Source of the DNA: an uncultured Muribaculaceae bacterium
GTDB lineage: Bacteria > Bacteroidota > Bacteroidia > Bacteroidales > Muribaculaceae
DNA length: 64,000 nucleotides
NCBI GenBank assembly: GCA_910577465.1
Contig: CAJTMM010000008.1
Location: forward strand, 1 to 64,000
Direction of reading: 5' to 3'
The translations under genes were made by a program, and so were the position numbers. The notes under the pieces were generated by a model. It made no database searches. It worked only from the letters and a program-made list of their open reading frames with translations, and was not told the origin of the DNA. This document shows, piece after piece, positions 1 to 10,395 of this stretch (positions are counted from its first letter, which is position 1; each line of letters begins with the position of its first letter).

Positions 1-25
1 GGTGGGGGGATTTGTGGGGGTGGGG

Positions 26-2329
26 TTAGAAGGGGTAGCCGATGGCGAGGTGGAAGGCGAGGGAGTCTTTGAATTTGGTCATGTTGTAGTAGCCGCGCTT
101 GCCGGTGTCGTATGGAGCGTGGATGCCTATGCCGAGGTCGCCACGAACTACGAGCATGCCGATGTCGACGCGTAGACCAACGCCTGTGCCGAGTGCAAGG
201 TCGCGCAGGAATGATGATGCCTTGAGCTGTCCTCCTGGTCGGTCGGGGTCGTCACGCAGGAGCCATACGTTGCCTGAGTCGAGGAACAGCGCTCCGTGTA
301 ACGGACCGAATATGGGGAAGCGGTATTCGACGTTGAATTCGAATTTGAATGTACCTGTCTGGTCGAAGTATCCGTTGACTTGTTTTTGCGGCACGCGGTA
401 GCTGCCGGGACCGATGCTGCGTACGGTGAATGCCCGGACGGAGTTGGCTCCGCCGACGTAGAACTGTTCGCTGTATGGGACCTGAGCGGAGTTGCCGTAG
501 GCGTGTGCGGCACCGACAGCCACGCGGCTGACGAGCCAGTTGTCGCCCCACAGGCGTCGGTTGTAGACGAGCTGGGTGGAGCCTTTGACGAATTGCGAGA
601 ATGGGGTGTGGAAGAGTTCCTTTTCGCCTTTCTTGCCGCATAGCCGCCAGATGGACCAGAAAATGTTGCCGGCTTCCTGTACGGTGAATTGCCAGTTGAG
701 GGAGTTGTTGCGGTCGAAGGCGCGGTCATAGACGTAGCTGAATGACATCTGCGGAATGAACTGGCTGCGGAAACTTTGCGCTATTGCCTGGTTGGCGTCC
801 ATTATGGAGTCGAACTCGGCTGTGGTGCGCATGAGTTTAGTGTAGGTAATCTTGAAGAGAGTGAGAGAGTTGGTGACGTGTCGGGTGGCGCGCCAATCGT
901 AGGTGAGAGAGGCGTTGAACTGAGCCATGTTGAAATAGTGGGGCCGGTTGAGGAGGTCGGCACCGAGGGTGATGCGGGTCCAGTTGAGCTCGCGCCGTGT
1001 ACGCGGAATGAAGCGCGGGGCGAGCAATCTGGGGAATGACAGAGATGATGTGAGTCCTATCTCATAGGAGTTGAATACGGAGCTCCGGTCGTGGCCTGTC
1101 TGCCATTCGTATGTGCCTACGAGGTCGATGCTCAGCTGCTCGCCACCACCGAATGTGTTGTGGTTGGTGAGACGGAGGTCGACGCCGGGACCAATGTAGC
1201 TATTGGATTTGGAGGTGGCGTTGACTTCGATGGCGGCTTCCCACGGGGCGTCGAGTGTACAGTCAATCTCGACATTGAGTGTGTGGGATTGGGTGGAGTC
1301 GGGTACGACGTTGATGTCGATGCCACTGAATATGCCAAGACGTGAAAGGTAGGTCTGGGTGCGGTTCATGTCGCGGACGGAGAATGTGCGTCCCTTGCGG
1401 AAGGTGATACATGACGGGAGGAGGTTCTCGCGCAGGCGTGAGGGTTTCATCTGCACGATGGTGCCGCGGCGTGTAGGTATGGTGTCGGGGGTACCTCCGC
1501 CCTGATTGCGGTGGACGCGTGTGAGTATGGAGCCTGTGCGGTAACGGTAGAGCGCGGGGGCGGGTACGTTACGGGCAATGGTCATGCGCATGGCTATGGC
1601 ACCCGGAGTGATGGTGCTGTCGGCGAGGTATTCGATGTAGTCGGGTTTGAAGAAGTAGTAACCGCGATTGCGCACGGCGTTGGCAATACGTACCCTCACG
1701 GCACTGAGCGAATCGGTGCAGTAGCGGTTGCCGGGTTGGAGATATGGATTGCGCGATGCCACCGAGTCGATGATATGGTAGAGGTGGCAAGTATCGGGGA
1801 GGAGCTGTATGGAGTCAATGAGATATTCGGGACCGGTGTTGACGTGGTAGAGTATGCGCGCCTTTTTCTTGTTCTTACCCTGAATGAGCTCGTAGGAGGC
1901 GTTGCCACGGAAGTATCCGTTGTTGTCGAGAATCTCGTCGATCATCTTGACGCGCACCTCGGGACGCACGTCGCTGATGAGCACGGGTTCTGCCACGAGT
2001 TTCTCGTAGAGCCAGTGCCGCAGTCCGGAGGGAGGGTTGGACCAATTGTTGTAGACCCACAAACCGAGCGGGAACGGCCAGCGGACGTAGGGTGATATCA
2101 AGGCGTTGTTGGGCTTGACGTTGACAGCGGCCTTGACATCTTCGGCAAGTCCGGGCGCGGGTTGCTGTTGCTTGTCGGGTGTGGCTATGTCTATTTTCTT
2201 GACGCCGGTGTACAGAATGTCGTCGGGTCCGAGTCTCTTAGTGGTGGAGCACCCCGAGAGGATGATGGCGAGAGCCATAACGGCGCACAGGAGTAGCGGG
2301 CGGGTGTTATTTGGAATTGACGTTTTCAT
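26..2329 (-). CDS. TamL-type BamA/TamA-family outer-membrane lipoprotein
   Basis: A 767-residue protein with a lipoprotein signal: hydrophobic residues 11-26 followed by the lipobox LSGC (Cys27). It then has POTRA-like periplasmic repeats over roughly the first 350 residues and a C-terminal Omp85-type beta barrel. The barrel contains the conserved stretch around FYVGGANSVRAF, which matches the G-[G/A]-x-S-[V/I]-R-G/A region of the family, and the protein ends in an aromatic residue (Phe). The lipidated form of TamA (TamL) is characteristic of Bacteroidetes and partners with TamB in moving envelope material to the outer membrane. Its start overlaps the end of tamB by 23 bases on the same strand, so the two are almost certainly translated together. 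Family assignment is firm; the exact substrate is unknown. Confidence 0.9.
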   Translation of the reverse strand: MKTSIPNNTRPLLLCAVMALAIILSGCSTTKRLGPDDILYTGVKKIDIATPDKQQQPAPGLAEDVKAAVNVKPNNALISPYVRWPFPLGLWVYNNWSNPPSGLRHWLYEKLVAEPVLISDVRPEVRVKMIDEILDNNGYFRGNASYELIQGKNKKKARILYHVNTGPEYLIDSIQLLPDTCHLYHIIDSVASRNPYLQPGNRYCTDSLSAVRVRIANAVRNRGYYFFKPDYIEYLADSTITPGAIAMRMTIARNVPAPALYRYRTGSILTRVHRNQGGGTPDTIPTRRGTIVQMKPSRLRENLLPSCITFRKGRTFSVRDMNRTQTYLSRLGIFSGIDINVVPDSTQSHTLNVEIDCTLDAPWEAAIEVNATSKSNSYIGPGVDLRLTNHNTFGGGEQLSIDLVGTYEWQTGHDRSSVFNSYEIGLTSSLSFPRLLAPRFIPRTRRELNWTRITLGADLLNRPHYFNMAQFNASLTYDWRATRHVTNSLTLFKITYTKLMRTTAEFDSIMDANQAIAQSFRSQFIPQMSFSYVYDRAFDRNNSLNWQFTVQEAGNIFWSIWRLCGKKGEKELFHTPFSQFVKGSTQLVYNRRLWGDNWLVSRVAVGAAHAYGNSAQVPYSEQFYVGGANSVRAFTVRSIGPGSYRVPQKQVNGYFDQTGTFKFEFNVEYRFPIFGPLHGALFLDSGNVWLLRDDPDRPGGQLKASSFLRDLALGTGVGLRVDIGMLVVRGDLGIGIHAPYDTGKRGYYNMTKFKDSLAFHLAIGYPF

Positions 2330-5300
2330 CGGCAGCAGTGTTGGCGGGTTGTACCGGTTGTGGAACTTTAGTGCGTTTCGAGCGGCGGAATATGTCGCGT
2401 AGAGAATTGATCTTGCGTTTTAGGACGAAACCTACGCCTGTCTGAGTAATCTCACCCTCGAGTATGCTTTCGAATCCGACGTGGCGGAACAGGCGGACGT
2501 ACATGGAGCCGCTGCGGTTGAGCATGTATTCGAACGAGATGTCGTTGATGAGGTTCTGCGAGAAATTCTCGTCGGCGTCGGCATCGGTGGAGTAGTTGCC
2601 ACCCACGACAATCTTGAAGCGGTCGTTGAACAGAGTCTTGGACACACGGTAGCTGTAGCTTGTGGTGGTGGATTTGGCACCATCGGTGGTGGTGTCGTAC
2701 TGGTCGATGCCGAAAGAGATGTCGACGCCACGGATGTTGTTTGCCGCCCAGGAGTTGATCTGCGAAGCGAGGAATGAATACAGCGGGTTGCCCGAGAGGT
2801 TGGCGTTGGCTTTAGTGCCGGGACCGGTGTACTGGTTGTAGAGGAGCATGTTCATAGCCTGGTTGGCGCGTTGCTCGGGGCTCATGGATTGCAGCTCGTT
2901 CTGTATGGTGATATCGTCGTCGGTGGAGAGGTCGAATGCCACGTTCATGTTCTCGAGCGTGTTGGTAACGGCAAGAGAAATGTCGAAGTTGACGAGACGT
3001 GAGTTCTGTCCGCTTTGCGTGACGTTTGCCTTGAGCCGCTCGACAGCCTTGACATTGAGAGTGGGATTGAGCAGGTCGCCGTTGAAGGCTATGTAGCTTC
3101 CGTCGATGAACTTGAAGTTCTTTTCGGACATGATGGACATGGATATGCCGCCGGTGGAAATCTGCGGAGTGTAGCGGATGAATCCGCTGTTGATGGTGTA
3201 GCGACCGGTGATGCGACCGGTGCCGTTCATAGGAGTGAGATTGTAGGAGAAGTTGCCGCTGCCGGCTACAGACACCTTATTCTTGCCGTCGGTGGAGAGG
3301 TCGACGTTGATGGTGGAACCTTCGGAGATGGTGAGGTCGGCATCGAGAATCATGGCGAACGATGGTGCGGCTATGGAATCGGCGTCGGCTACCTGAGTGG
3401 TGTCGGAAAACTGGACGAAGCGTACCATGTCGCCGTTAGTCTGCGGTGCGAGCTTCTGCTCGGCATCGGTCATGACGTATGTGACATTGGTGCCGCCGAG
3501 GAGGTTGAGGTCGGCGTTGACCCGTAGCAGCTGCATGTTGCCGCGCACTGTGGCGTCGAGGTCAATGAAAGCCTTACCGTAGACGGATGCGCCACCACGG
3601 GCACGCGATGAGTTGACAATCTGCATGTCGGAAGCTTTCATACCGAGGTCGAGACGAATGTCGGTGAGGTGCCGTGCGTCGACAGTGCCGTTGACGTGCA
3701 GGTCGTTGCGGTTCAGACCGGATATGGTGAAATCGTTGAAGCGTACGATGTTGCTGTCGACGGGTATTTTCTCTTCAGAGAACCTGTAGGATGCTCCGGT
3801 CATGCCGAGCTTGACGGCTGTGGAGTCGAAGTCGAGGTAGCCGTTGAAGATGGGGTTGGCTATGTTGCCCGTAATATCCATGCGGCCGTTGAGCATACCG
3901 CTCAGCTGTGCCATGTCCTTGGGTAGGAATGGATTGACGACGCGCAACGGGAAGTGAATCATGTTGAAGTCGAGCAGGAAGGGATTGCGCGCGGTGGAGT
4001 CGTTGAGCGCACCTGTGGCGGTGATGACCTCCACGCTGTCGACCAGAAGCGAGACATTGGCATGGAGCGCCTTGGAACGGTTTTCGTTTGCCACGTCGAG
4101 ATTGAGGGTGAACGACCCTACGCGGTCGCGTCCGTAGTAGAGATTGTCGAGGTCGACAGAACCGTTGCCTGTAATCTCGTCCTTGTCCCAACGGAAGCGC
4201 AGGTCGGCATCGACCACGCCCTTGACGGGTGGCGCGAAGGGTGATATGGAGAGCCATTCGGAGAGTTTGATGTTTGCCAATTGAAGTATGACATCCTCCT
4301 GTCCGTGGAATGTGGAGTCGGGGTTGTGGAGGGTGTAGAGGTGCAGCGAGCTGCTGTCGGACATTAACTTGAGGTTGGCATCGAGGTGCTTTGTGCGGTA
4401 GTTGAACGCCACATTATTGTCGGGATTGATGGTCCAGTTTTTATATGCAATAGTGGGCTTGTAGGGTACGAACTTGACATTGAGCGTGGAGTCGGATATT
4501 GCCGCGTTGACACCGATGTGGAATCCTTGGTCGCCCTTGATGTTGGACTGCCGGAGCATTGCCGACACCTTATCGTCGGCGAGGTATCCCGAGAGGTTGA
4601 CATGGGCGAAATTGTCCATGGTGCCGGGCTTGTTGTCGACAGCGACTTTGTAGACGAGGAAACGTCCGTGCTGATTGGCGTCGAAGGTAATCTCGTCGAG
4701 CTTCATGGAGCCGGTGGCGAGTCCGGAGACAGCGGATTGGAGCGCGATGAGAGAATCGTTGTGCAGCGAGAGAGATGCATTGCGGAAGGTGATGCCTGAA
4801 GTGGCGGCGAGGTAGCTTGCAGCCACGTTCTTGCTACCGGCACGGAGCGACAGGGCGAGTTGCGGCAGCGATGCCTGCAGTTGGCGAATGTCGGCGCTCT
4901 TGTCGGCAATCTGGCGGTTGAGGATAATGGATGTGCGTGACAGCCGTGAGATAACCGAATCGAGCGAACAGAGTGCGGTGAAATCGGCGGTGAGGTCACC
5001 GGATGCAAGCGTGGCGTGTGTGATGGAGTCGTCGGACGCAAGCGTGAGGTCGATAGAGGGAGCCTGCAGAGTGGCGTCGGGCATGGTCCAATCAAGCCGG
5101 TCGATGTCGAGCGCGGCATCGATTTCGCCGGTGCGCGGGTTGTAGAAACCATTGGAGTACAGCCCCAGAGACCCGTGCATGGGTGCATGGGTGTCGGGCA
5201 TGAGCAGAGCGATGTCGAGCTGGTGAATGTCGCCCGAAAAGTCCCACCGGTAACCTTCGGGGAGCAGGAGCGCCGAGAACCCGGCATCGAGGTATGCCCC

Positions 5301-7151
5301 CGGATTGTGTGACGAGAGGGTACCGTCGACACGGCAGGTGTCGAGAGTTGCCTGGAGGGAGATGTCCTTGAACTGCTGCTTGTTGAGCATGACGCTGCCC
5401 AGATGGATGTCGGCAGTCATGTGTGTGCGGCGGTTTTCGGGGTTGTAGCCTTGACCTTGGACTTTCGCGTCCATCGTGATATCGCCAATGCCGAGCGAGG
5501 GCATGAAAGATGCTACAGGGAAGTCGCTGAGACTGAGCGCGGCATCGTAGCCTTGAGCGCGGGAGTTCCACCGGGCGTCGAGTGCCATGCGTCCCTGTCC
5601 GGTGCGCATGGTGATGTCACCGTCGATATTGCCCGGACGGTATATGACAGTACCTTTTATGGAGGTAGGCGGGATATTGACGTTACGCGCCATCTTGACG
5701 TCGAGCAGGGTGGGCTTGACGAAGTTGACGTTCTGCAGCGAGCCGTCGATGTCGAGCCGTCCGTCCATGCGGTTGAAGTCCATGGGATTACGGATGCTAC
5801 CTTTGGCTTCGATGTGCAAGTGCCGCGGCAGTTGCAGTGACAGCCGCGCGATGTCGAGGTCGCCGGATGTGCCGTGGATGTCGGCACTGAGTATCATGCC
5901 GGCAGATTTGGGTATGTCGCGGGTGTAGACGGATGCCGAGGGTATGAACATGTCGACGTCGGTGAGGGAGATGATGCCGTCGGTCTTGAGCCGTAGCGGC
6001 AGGGTGGGGTCGGTGGCGAGATTTCCTATGCCCATGGTGGCGTCGAGCGACAGCCGTGAGAACAGGGTTGACAGATTGAAGTCGCGGGCGTACATTGCCG
6101 AAGAATCCATGCTGAATGTGCCTGATGCATTGAGCACAATGCCGCAGCGTTCGGTGGCGTCGAACCGGCGGATGGGGACGCGTATGTCGGTGCCGCGATT
6201 GTAGAATGAGTCAATCTCGAGCGTTATGCCTGAAGCCTGAATGTATGAGGGGTCGAAGCCCTTGAGGGGTCGGGCACCGCGCATGGCGTAGAGCGCACCA
6301 GGGCTTGTGAGAGAGAGGTGGGCGGCTGTGATGACCCATGGTGCGGAAGCGGGTGTCGCGGTGATGGTGTCGGAGATGGCGGTGGTGTCGGCGGGATGAG
6401 ATGCGAGGTATGCCGCATCGGGAGTGAGGTATGTGACGGCTGCCGAGTCGATGGCGAGGGTGTTGACACCGATGCGTTTGCTTCCGGTGTCGACAGTGCC
6501 GTCGATGAGCCGTGCCGAGCGGATGAATGTGCCGAGGGAGTCGATGACGGGGAGCATGGACATGCGGAAGCGGAGGTTGCGCAGCTGTATGTCGGATGCT
6601 TTGATGGCGATGGGGGCGGATGCCGTGGTGTCGGGCGGCGTGACGGTGGTGGTTTCCTTGAGGATGAGGGTGATGTCGCCGCCGTCGAGGATGGCTCTGC
6701 CGATGTCGATGCGGCTGAATGCGAAGTTGAGGTCGGTGCCGTCGAGGTTGAAGCGGTCGATGCGTGCGGTAAGGAACATGGCGGAGTCGGGTGTGCCGAG
6801 CCGGTATGTGGCGTGGTCGAGCTGCGCTCCACGCACCTTGATCTTACCACGCAACAACGGGGTGAGAGCAACGTCGATGTCTGCCGAACGGGCTGTGACC
6901 ATGGTGTCGCCTGTGGCTTCGATTACGGTAAGTCCGTCGAGTTGGAGATTGAGCGGGAACTTCAGGCTCAGGCGATTGAGCGCGATGTCCATGCCGGTGG
7001 ACTTGCGTACCTCCTTTATGGCGTAGTCCTTGGCAAACTCCTGAACTGCCGGTATATAAAGCAATGCCGGTATTGCTAATACCAGTATCACAATCGACAG
7101 AAAGGTCCATAGCACGACCTTCTTTACTATATTTACTACTCCTCTTCTCAC
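2307..7151 (-). CDS. TamB (translocation and assembly module, DUF490) protein
   Basis: A very long protein (about 1,600 residues) with one N-terminal membrane anchor (VVLWTFLSIVILVLAIPALLY) followed by repetitive beta-strand sequence rich in alternating polar and hydrophobic residues. It ends in a TamB C-terminal domain with the recognisable stretches GRYTINSGFIRYTP and LLYNQYTG, then YSYRVSKTLFNDRFKIVVGGNYS. TamB proteins are inner-membrane anchored periplasmic bridges that carry lipids or assist outer-membrane assembly with TamA/TamL. The start is uncertain. The frame opens with TTG at 7175, but GTG at 7151 gives a compact basic start before the membrane segment and is used here. It lies 58 bases or more after the LptD-like gene and overlaps tamL. 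Confidence 0.9.
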   Translation of the reverse strand: MRRGVVNIVKKVVLWTFLSIVILVLAIPALLYIPAVQEFAKDYAIKEVRKSTGMDIALNRLSLKFPLNLQLDGLTVIEATGDTMVTARSADIDVALTPLLRGKIKVRGAQLDHATYRLGTPDSAMFLTARIDRFNLDGTDLNFAFSRIDIGRAILDGGDITLILKETTTVTPPDTTASAPIAIKASDIQLRNLRFRMSMLPVIDSLGTFIRSARLIDGTVDTGSKRIGVNTLAIDSAAVTYLTPDAAYLASHPADTTAISDTITATPASAPWVITAAHLSLTSPGALYAMRGARPLKGFDPSYIQASGITLEIDSFYNRGTDIRVPIRRFDATERCGIVLNASGTFSMDSSAMYARDFNLSTLFSRLSLDATMGIGNLATDPTLPLRLKTDGIISLTDVDMFIPSASVYTRDIPKSAGMILSADIHGTSGDLDIARLSLQLPRHLHIEAKGSIRNPMDFNRMDGRLDIDGSLQNVNFVKPTLLDVKMARNVNIPPTSIKGTVIYRPGNIDGDITMRTGQGRMALDARWNSRAQGYDAALSLSDFPVASFMPSLGIGDITMDAKVQGQGYNPENRRTHMTADIHLGSVMLNKQQFKDISLQATLDTCRVDGTLSSHNPGAYLDAGFSALLLPEGYRWDFSGDIHQLDIALLMPDTHAPMHGSLGLYSNGFYNPRTGEIDAALDIDRLDWTMPDATLQAPSIDLTLASDDSITHATLASGDLTADFTALCSLDSVISRLSRTSIILNRQIADKSADIRQLQASLPQLALSLRAGSKNVAASYLAATSGITFRNASLSLHNDSLIALQSAVSGLATGSMKLDEITFDANQHGRFLVYKVAVDNKPGTMDNFAHVNLSGYLADDKVSAMLRQSNIKGDQGFHIGVNAAISDSTLNVKFVPYKPTIAYKNWTINPDNNVAFNYRTKHLDANLKLMSDSSSLHLYTLHNPDSTFHGQEDVILQLANIKLSEWLSISPFAPPVKGVVDADLRFRWDKDEITGNGSVDLDNLYYGRDRVGSFTLNLDVANENRSKALHANVSLLVDSVEVITATGALNDSTARNPFLLDFNMIHFPLRVVNPFLPKDMAQLSGMLNGRMDITGNIANPIFNGYLDFDSTAVKLGMTGASYRFSEEKIPVDSNIVRFNDFTISGLNRNDLHVNGTVDARHLTDIRLDLGMKASDMQIVNSSRARGGASVYGKAFIDLDATVRGNMQLLRVNADLNLLGGTNVTYVMTDAEQKLAPQTNGDMVRFVQFSDTTQVADADSIAAPSFAMILDADLTISEGSTINVDLSTDGKNKVSVAGSGNFSYNLTPMNGTGRITGRYTINSGFIRYTPQISTGGISMSIMSEKNFKFIDGSYIAFNGDLLNPTLNVKAVERLKANVTQSGQNSRLVNFDISLAVTNTLENMNVAFDLSTDDDITIQNELQSMSPEQRANQAMNMLLYNQYTGPGTKANANLSGNPLYSFLASQINSWAANNIRGVDISFGIDQYDTTTDGAKSTTTSYSYRVSKTLFNDRFKIVVGGNYSTDADADENFSQNLINDISFEYMLNRSGSMYVRLFRHVGFESILEGEITQTGVGFVLKRKINSLRDIFRRSKRTKVPQPVQPANTAADENVNSK

Positions 7152-7233
7152 AAATGAAACAGAATTTTTACGCAATTACAACGCTGCGCAAAACTCCTTG
7201 GTTTTGAATTTTGGTGTTTTTTTGTTAATTTTT

Positions 7234-10158
7234 TTAATACCAGGAAACGCCGTTGGAATAGGATGAGCGTTTGTCGTATTTGAGGTCGGATAGCAGTGAG
7301 GAGTTCACTGATATGTGGAAGTTGTAGGATTTGTACGGACCTACGGGTACGAAGCTTGCCGTCATGGTGAAGCAGTGGAGGTCGCGGGACACATTGCAGT
7401 TCATGTAGGCGAGCTTGTGGGTGTCGAAGTTGTAGCTTGCGGTGAAGCTGAAGTTCCAGTTTTTGGTGGGACGGATATTGCCCGACATGCTGAGATTCTG
7501 TGTAATCTTGCCGTCGTATTCCATCTTCTTTTTGTTGAATGCGCCGTAGCTGTATCCCACGGAGTAGTTGAGGGTAAGGCTCCATGGTACTTCCCATTTC
7601 ATGTATCCGTCGGGGTTGAACTCCATGTCGTCGGAGCTGTCGCCGGGGTTGTCGCCGTCGAGGGAGTTGTTGTCGTCGAGCCGTCCGCCCCGCCGCGGTC
7701 CACGAGGATTGTCGGGGTCGGGATTGTTTTTGTTGCCTTCGTCCTTTTTCTTACGTTTGAATGTGTTGTTGTTGAAAGTGTAAGAGAATGATGTGCCGGT
7801 GCTGGAGAGACGGGCAAGTCCTTTGCCGGCTTTCCAACGGGGGATGTTGACGCGAACGGGATTGCCGGCAGCGTTGAGCTGGTAGGTGTAGACGTCCCAG
7901 ACGGCTGAGAGGTTGAGGTTGAAGTTCTTGACGAGACGGAGCATGAGGGAGGTGTTGATGTTGCTCCAGTTGAGTGAGTCGGCGGCAAAGTTGTAGCTTT
8001 GCGATACGGTGAAGTTCTCGATGAGGGAAATCTTTTTCTCGCCGATGCTGTCATCGTCGGTGCGCACTTTCATCTCGAGGTTATTGGCGAGTGAGAAGTT
8101 GACCATGCCTGTCTTGCCTTGTCCGGGTACTCCGAAGAGGCTGTTGGGGAACATGGAGTATTTGCGTTTCATCATCTCTCCGTTTACGCCGGGGTACTCG
8201 TACTCGCCGTAGTAGCCGAAGAATGGTGAGCTGAAGTCGGGTGATCCGCTGAAGCTGACGGTGGGAGTGAGCACGTGGCGAATCATCTTGACTTTATTGC
8301 CGAGGAATGGCAGCGGCTGGAAGAAGCCGTATATCTTGGTGTCGAGCGATACGGATGCGTTGAAGTCCCAGACGTTGTAGAAGTTGTAGCTGGTGTCGCA
8401 TATCTCGACTGCGGCGTTGGGGTCCCACTTACGACGTACTTTGGTGGTGTACATGCGGTCGGTAAGGCTCACGCTCGGGGTGACGTTGAAGTACTTGAGG
8501 ATGTTGAATGTGGCTGATATGGGTATGCTGTGACGCATGCCGTTTCGCCAGTCCTTGATGAGACTTTTCTGGAAGAATTCGTCTTGCTTTGCGGTAAGTG
8601 AGTTGTTGAACTGTCCGGAGTATGATAGCTTGATTTTTTCGTACCACCGCTCGCCGCCTACGGAGCGTTTGCGCTTGAAGGGGTAGACTTGCGACATGGA
8701 TATGGTGACGTTGGGGAACGAAACCGCGAGTGTGGAGTCCTGGCTTCGCTGTGCGACGCTTGCCGTACCGGAGAATGACCATTTGGAGCCGGGCGGACGG
8801 TATGTGAAGTTGACTGTACTACTCTTGGTGTTCTCGGTGAATGAGTTGGAGTAGTAGCTGTTGAGGTCGTTGCGTGAGTATCCGGATGTGGTGAAGTTGA
8901 CGGATGCCGAGAAGTTGAAAATGGGATTGGCTTTGGCGTCCTGTGAGTGGCTCCAGAGAATCTGGAAGTTGGTCTGCTTGGAGTAGTCGGGCAGACCTTT
9001 GTCGCCGAGTACGGTGCGGAGGTAGCTTATGTTGAAGTTGCCGGAGTATTTGTAGCGTTTGACGTATGCCGAACGGGCTTGCAGTCCCCATGAGCCTTTG
9101 GTGTATATCTCGCCTGTGAGTGCGAGGTCGATATTGTCGTTGATGGCGAAGTAATATCCTCCGTTGCTGAGGTAGAAGCCGCGGTTGTAGTCATCGCCGA
9201 ATGTGGGGAATATGATACCGCTGGAGTATTTTTCGGAGAACGGGAAGTAGCCGAAGGGTACAGCCAAGGGGAGGGGGAGTCCGGCGAGTACCATGTAGGC
9301 GGGTCCGGTGACGATGTCTTTTTTGGGACGGACCTTGGCTTTGGTGAGCTGCATGTAGAAGTGCGGGTGCTCGTGATTGTCGCAGGTGGTGTAGCGTCCG
9401 TTCTGGAGATAGAAGGTGTTGTCATCAATCTTCTTGGATATGCCGCCTGTGAGGTAGCCTTCGCCCTGCTCGGTGATGACGTCGGTGATGAATCCTTTCT
9501 CGCTCTTGAAGTTGTAGCGCATAGTCTTGGATTCGTATTTGGTACCGTTGTCGTCGAATACGGGTGAGCCGATGACTTCTCCGACGCTGTCGGGGACACC
9601 AACGGCGTAGACGGTGCTGGAGTCCATGTTCATCTGTATGCGTGCGGCGTCGAGCTGTATGTCGCCGTAAGTGACTTTGCTTTCGCCGTAGAGGTATGCG
9701 TTGTTCTGCCCGATCAGCACCATGGAGTCGCGTGCGTAGATGTCGACGGTGTTGTCGAGGTCGGACTTGACGCGTGATATGCGTCTGCCTTTGGGCTGCT
9801 CGATGGTAATGGTGTCCTCGTTGATGCGGTGCCTTTCAAGTCGGGCTGTGGTGGCGGAGTCGAGCGGCGCTGCGGCGGGGATGGAGTCTTGGCGGTAGGC
9901 TACGGTAGTGCTGTCGGCGGGTGCCGGTATGGTGTCGCGCATGGCGCTTATGCGTCTGCGCCGTTCGGCAATCCTGTTGCGGCGTGCGGAACGTGAGCTG
10001 TCGGTGAGTGCGACGGGTCGGGTGGAGTCGGGTGTCACAAGTGTGGCAACGGGTGCGTCCGTAATGGATGCATCCGATGTCTTGTGACGTGATGCGGCCG
10101 CTCCGAGAGCCATAAGTGCCGCAAATAGTATTATTATATATAGTTGAGAGTGCCTCAA
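7234..10158 (-). CDS. LptD-like (OstA/DUF organic-solvent tolerance) outer-membrane LPS assembly protein
   Basis: About 970 residues. A signal-peptide-like hydrophobic segment (LYIIILFAALMALGAA) is followed by a long basic linker and an OstA/LptA-like beta-jellyroll region (DNTVDIYARDSMVLIGQNNAYLYGESKVTYGD region, about residues 150-290). The rest is a large barrel made of aromatic-rich beta strands, e.g. the segments around YGYYGEYEYPG and LTLNYSVGYSYG. This is the Bacteroidetes form of the LptD translocon, which inserts lipopolysaccharide into the outer leaflet. The frame extends to a TTG at 10218, but a good promoter (10187-10218) overlaps that part. I therefore prefer the TTG at 10158, just before the signal peptide; an ATG at 10113 would destroy the signal. 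It is co-oriented with TamB and TamL. Confidence 0.82.
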   Translation of the reverse strand: MRHSQLYIIILFAALMALGAAASRHKTSDASITDAPVATLVTPDSTRPVALTDSSRSARRNRIAERRRRISAMRDTIPAPADSTTVAYRQDSIPAAAPLDSATTARLERHRINEDTITIEQPKGRRISRVKSDLDNTVDIYARDSMVLIGQNNAYLYGESKVTYGDIQLDAARIQMNMDSSTVYAVGVPDSVGEVIGSPVFDDNGTKYESKTMRYNFKSEKGFITDVITEQGEGYLTGGISKKIDDNTFYLQNGRYTTCDNHEHPHFYMQLTKAKVRPKKDIVTGPAYMVLAGLPLPLAVPFGYFPFSEKYSSGIIFPTFGDDYNRGFYLSNGGYYFAINDNIDLALTGEIYTKGSWGLQARSAYVKRYKYSGNFNISYLRTVLGDKGLPDYSKQTNFQILWSHSQDAKANPIFNFSASVNFTTSGYSRNDLNSYYSNSFTENTKSSTVNFTYRPPGSKWSFSGTASVAQRSQDSTLAVSFPNVTISMSQVYPFKRKRSVGGERWYEKIKLSYSGQFNNSLTAKQDEFFQKSLIKDWRNGMRHSIPISATFNILKYFNVTPSVSLTDRMYTTKVRRKWDPNAAVEICDTSYNFYNVWDFNASVSLDTKIYGFFQPLPFLGNKVKMIRHVLTPTVSFSGSPDFSSPFFGYYGEYEYPGVNGEMMKRKYSMFPNSLFGVPGQGKTGMVNFSLANNLEMKVRTDDDSIGEKKISLIENFTVSQSYNFAADSLNWSNINTSLMLRLVKNFNLNLSAVWDVYTYQLNAAGNPVRVNIPRWKAGKGLARLSSTGTSFSYTFNNNTFKRKKKDEGNKNNPDPDNPRGPRRGGRLDDNNSLDGDNPGDSSDDMEFNPDGYMKWEVPWSLTLNYSVGYSYGAFNKKKMEYDGKITQNLSMSGNIRPTKNWNFSFTASYNFDTHKLAYMNCNVSRDLHCFTMTASFVPVGPYKSYNFHISVNSSLLSDLKYDKRSSYSNGVSWY

Positions 10159-10186
10159 TTTGTGACAGGATGGTCTTATTTTCGTG

Positions 10187-10218
10187 CAAAGATACAATAG
10201 TTTGGGTGTAATATGCAA
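10187..10218 (-). promoter_or_regulatory. Promoter of the LptD-like gene
   Basis: On the minus strand TTG (10216-10218), 21 bases, then TATCTTTG (10187-10194), an excellent match to the Bacteroidetes housekeeping promoter. Transcription would begin near 10180, which argues that translation of the LptD-like gene starts inside the longest open frame. Confidence 0.65.
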
Positions 10219-10395
10219 TGATTTGACCCTTTTTAATAAAGCGTGTGTGCACCAATGGGTGATTTTTGTGCATTAATAAACTCGGATATTGAAAGAATTG
10301 TTACATTTGCAGCAACTAAAAGAACTCATTAAAACTTTTTACCGAATGTAAACATAACAGAACTGCAGGACTTTCTTTTGTTCACCTTTTTGGTC

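Noticed and set aside
6318..7079. Long frames on the plus strand inside the tamB gene
   Set aside because: Antisense shadows of a GC-rich coding region with low-complexity Ser/Thr/Pro or Val/Gly/Asp composition; the minus-strand protein explains the sequence.
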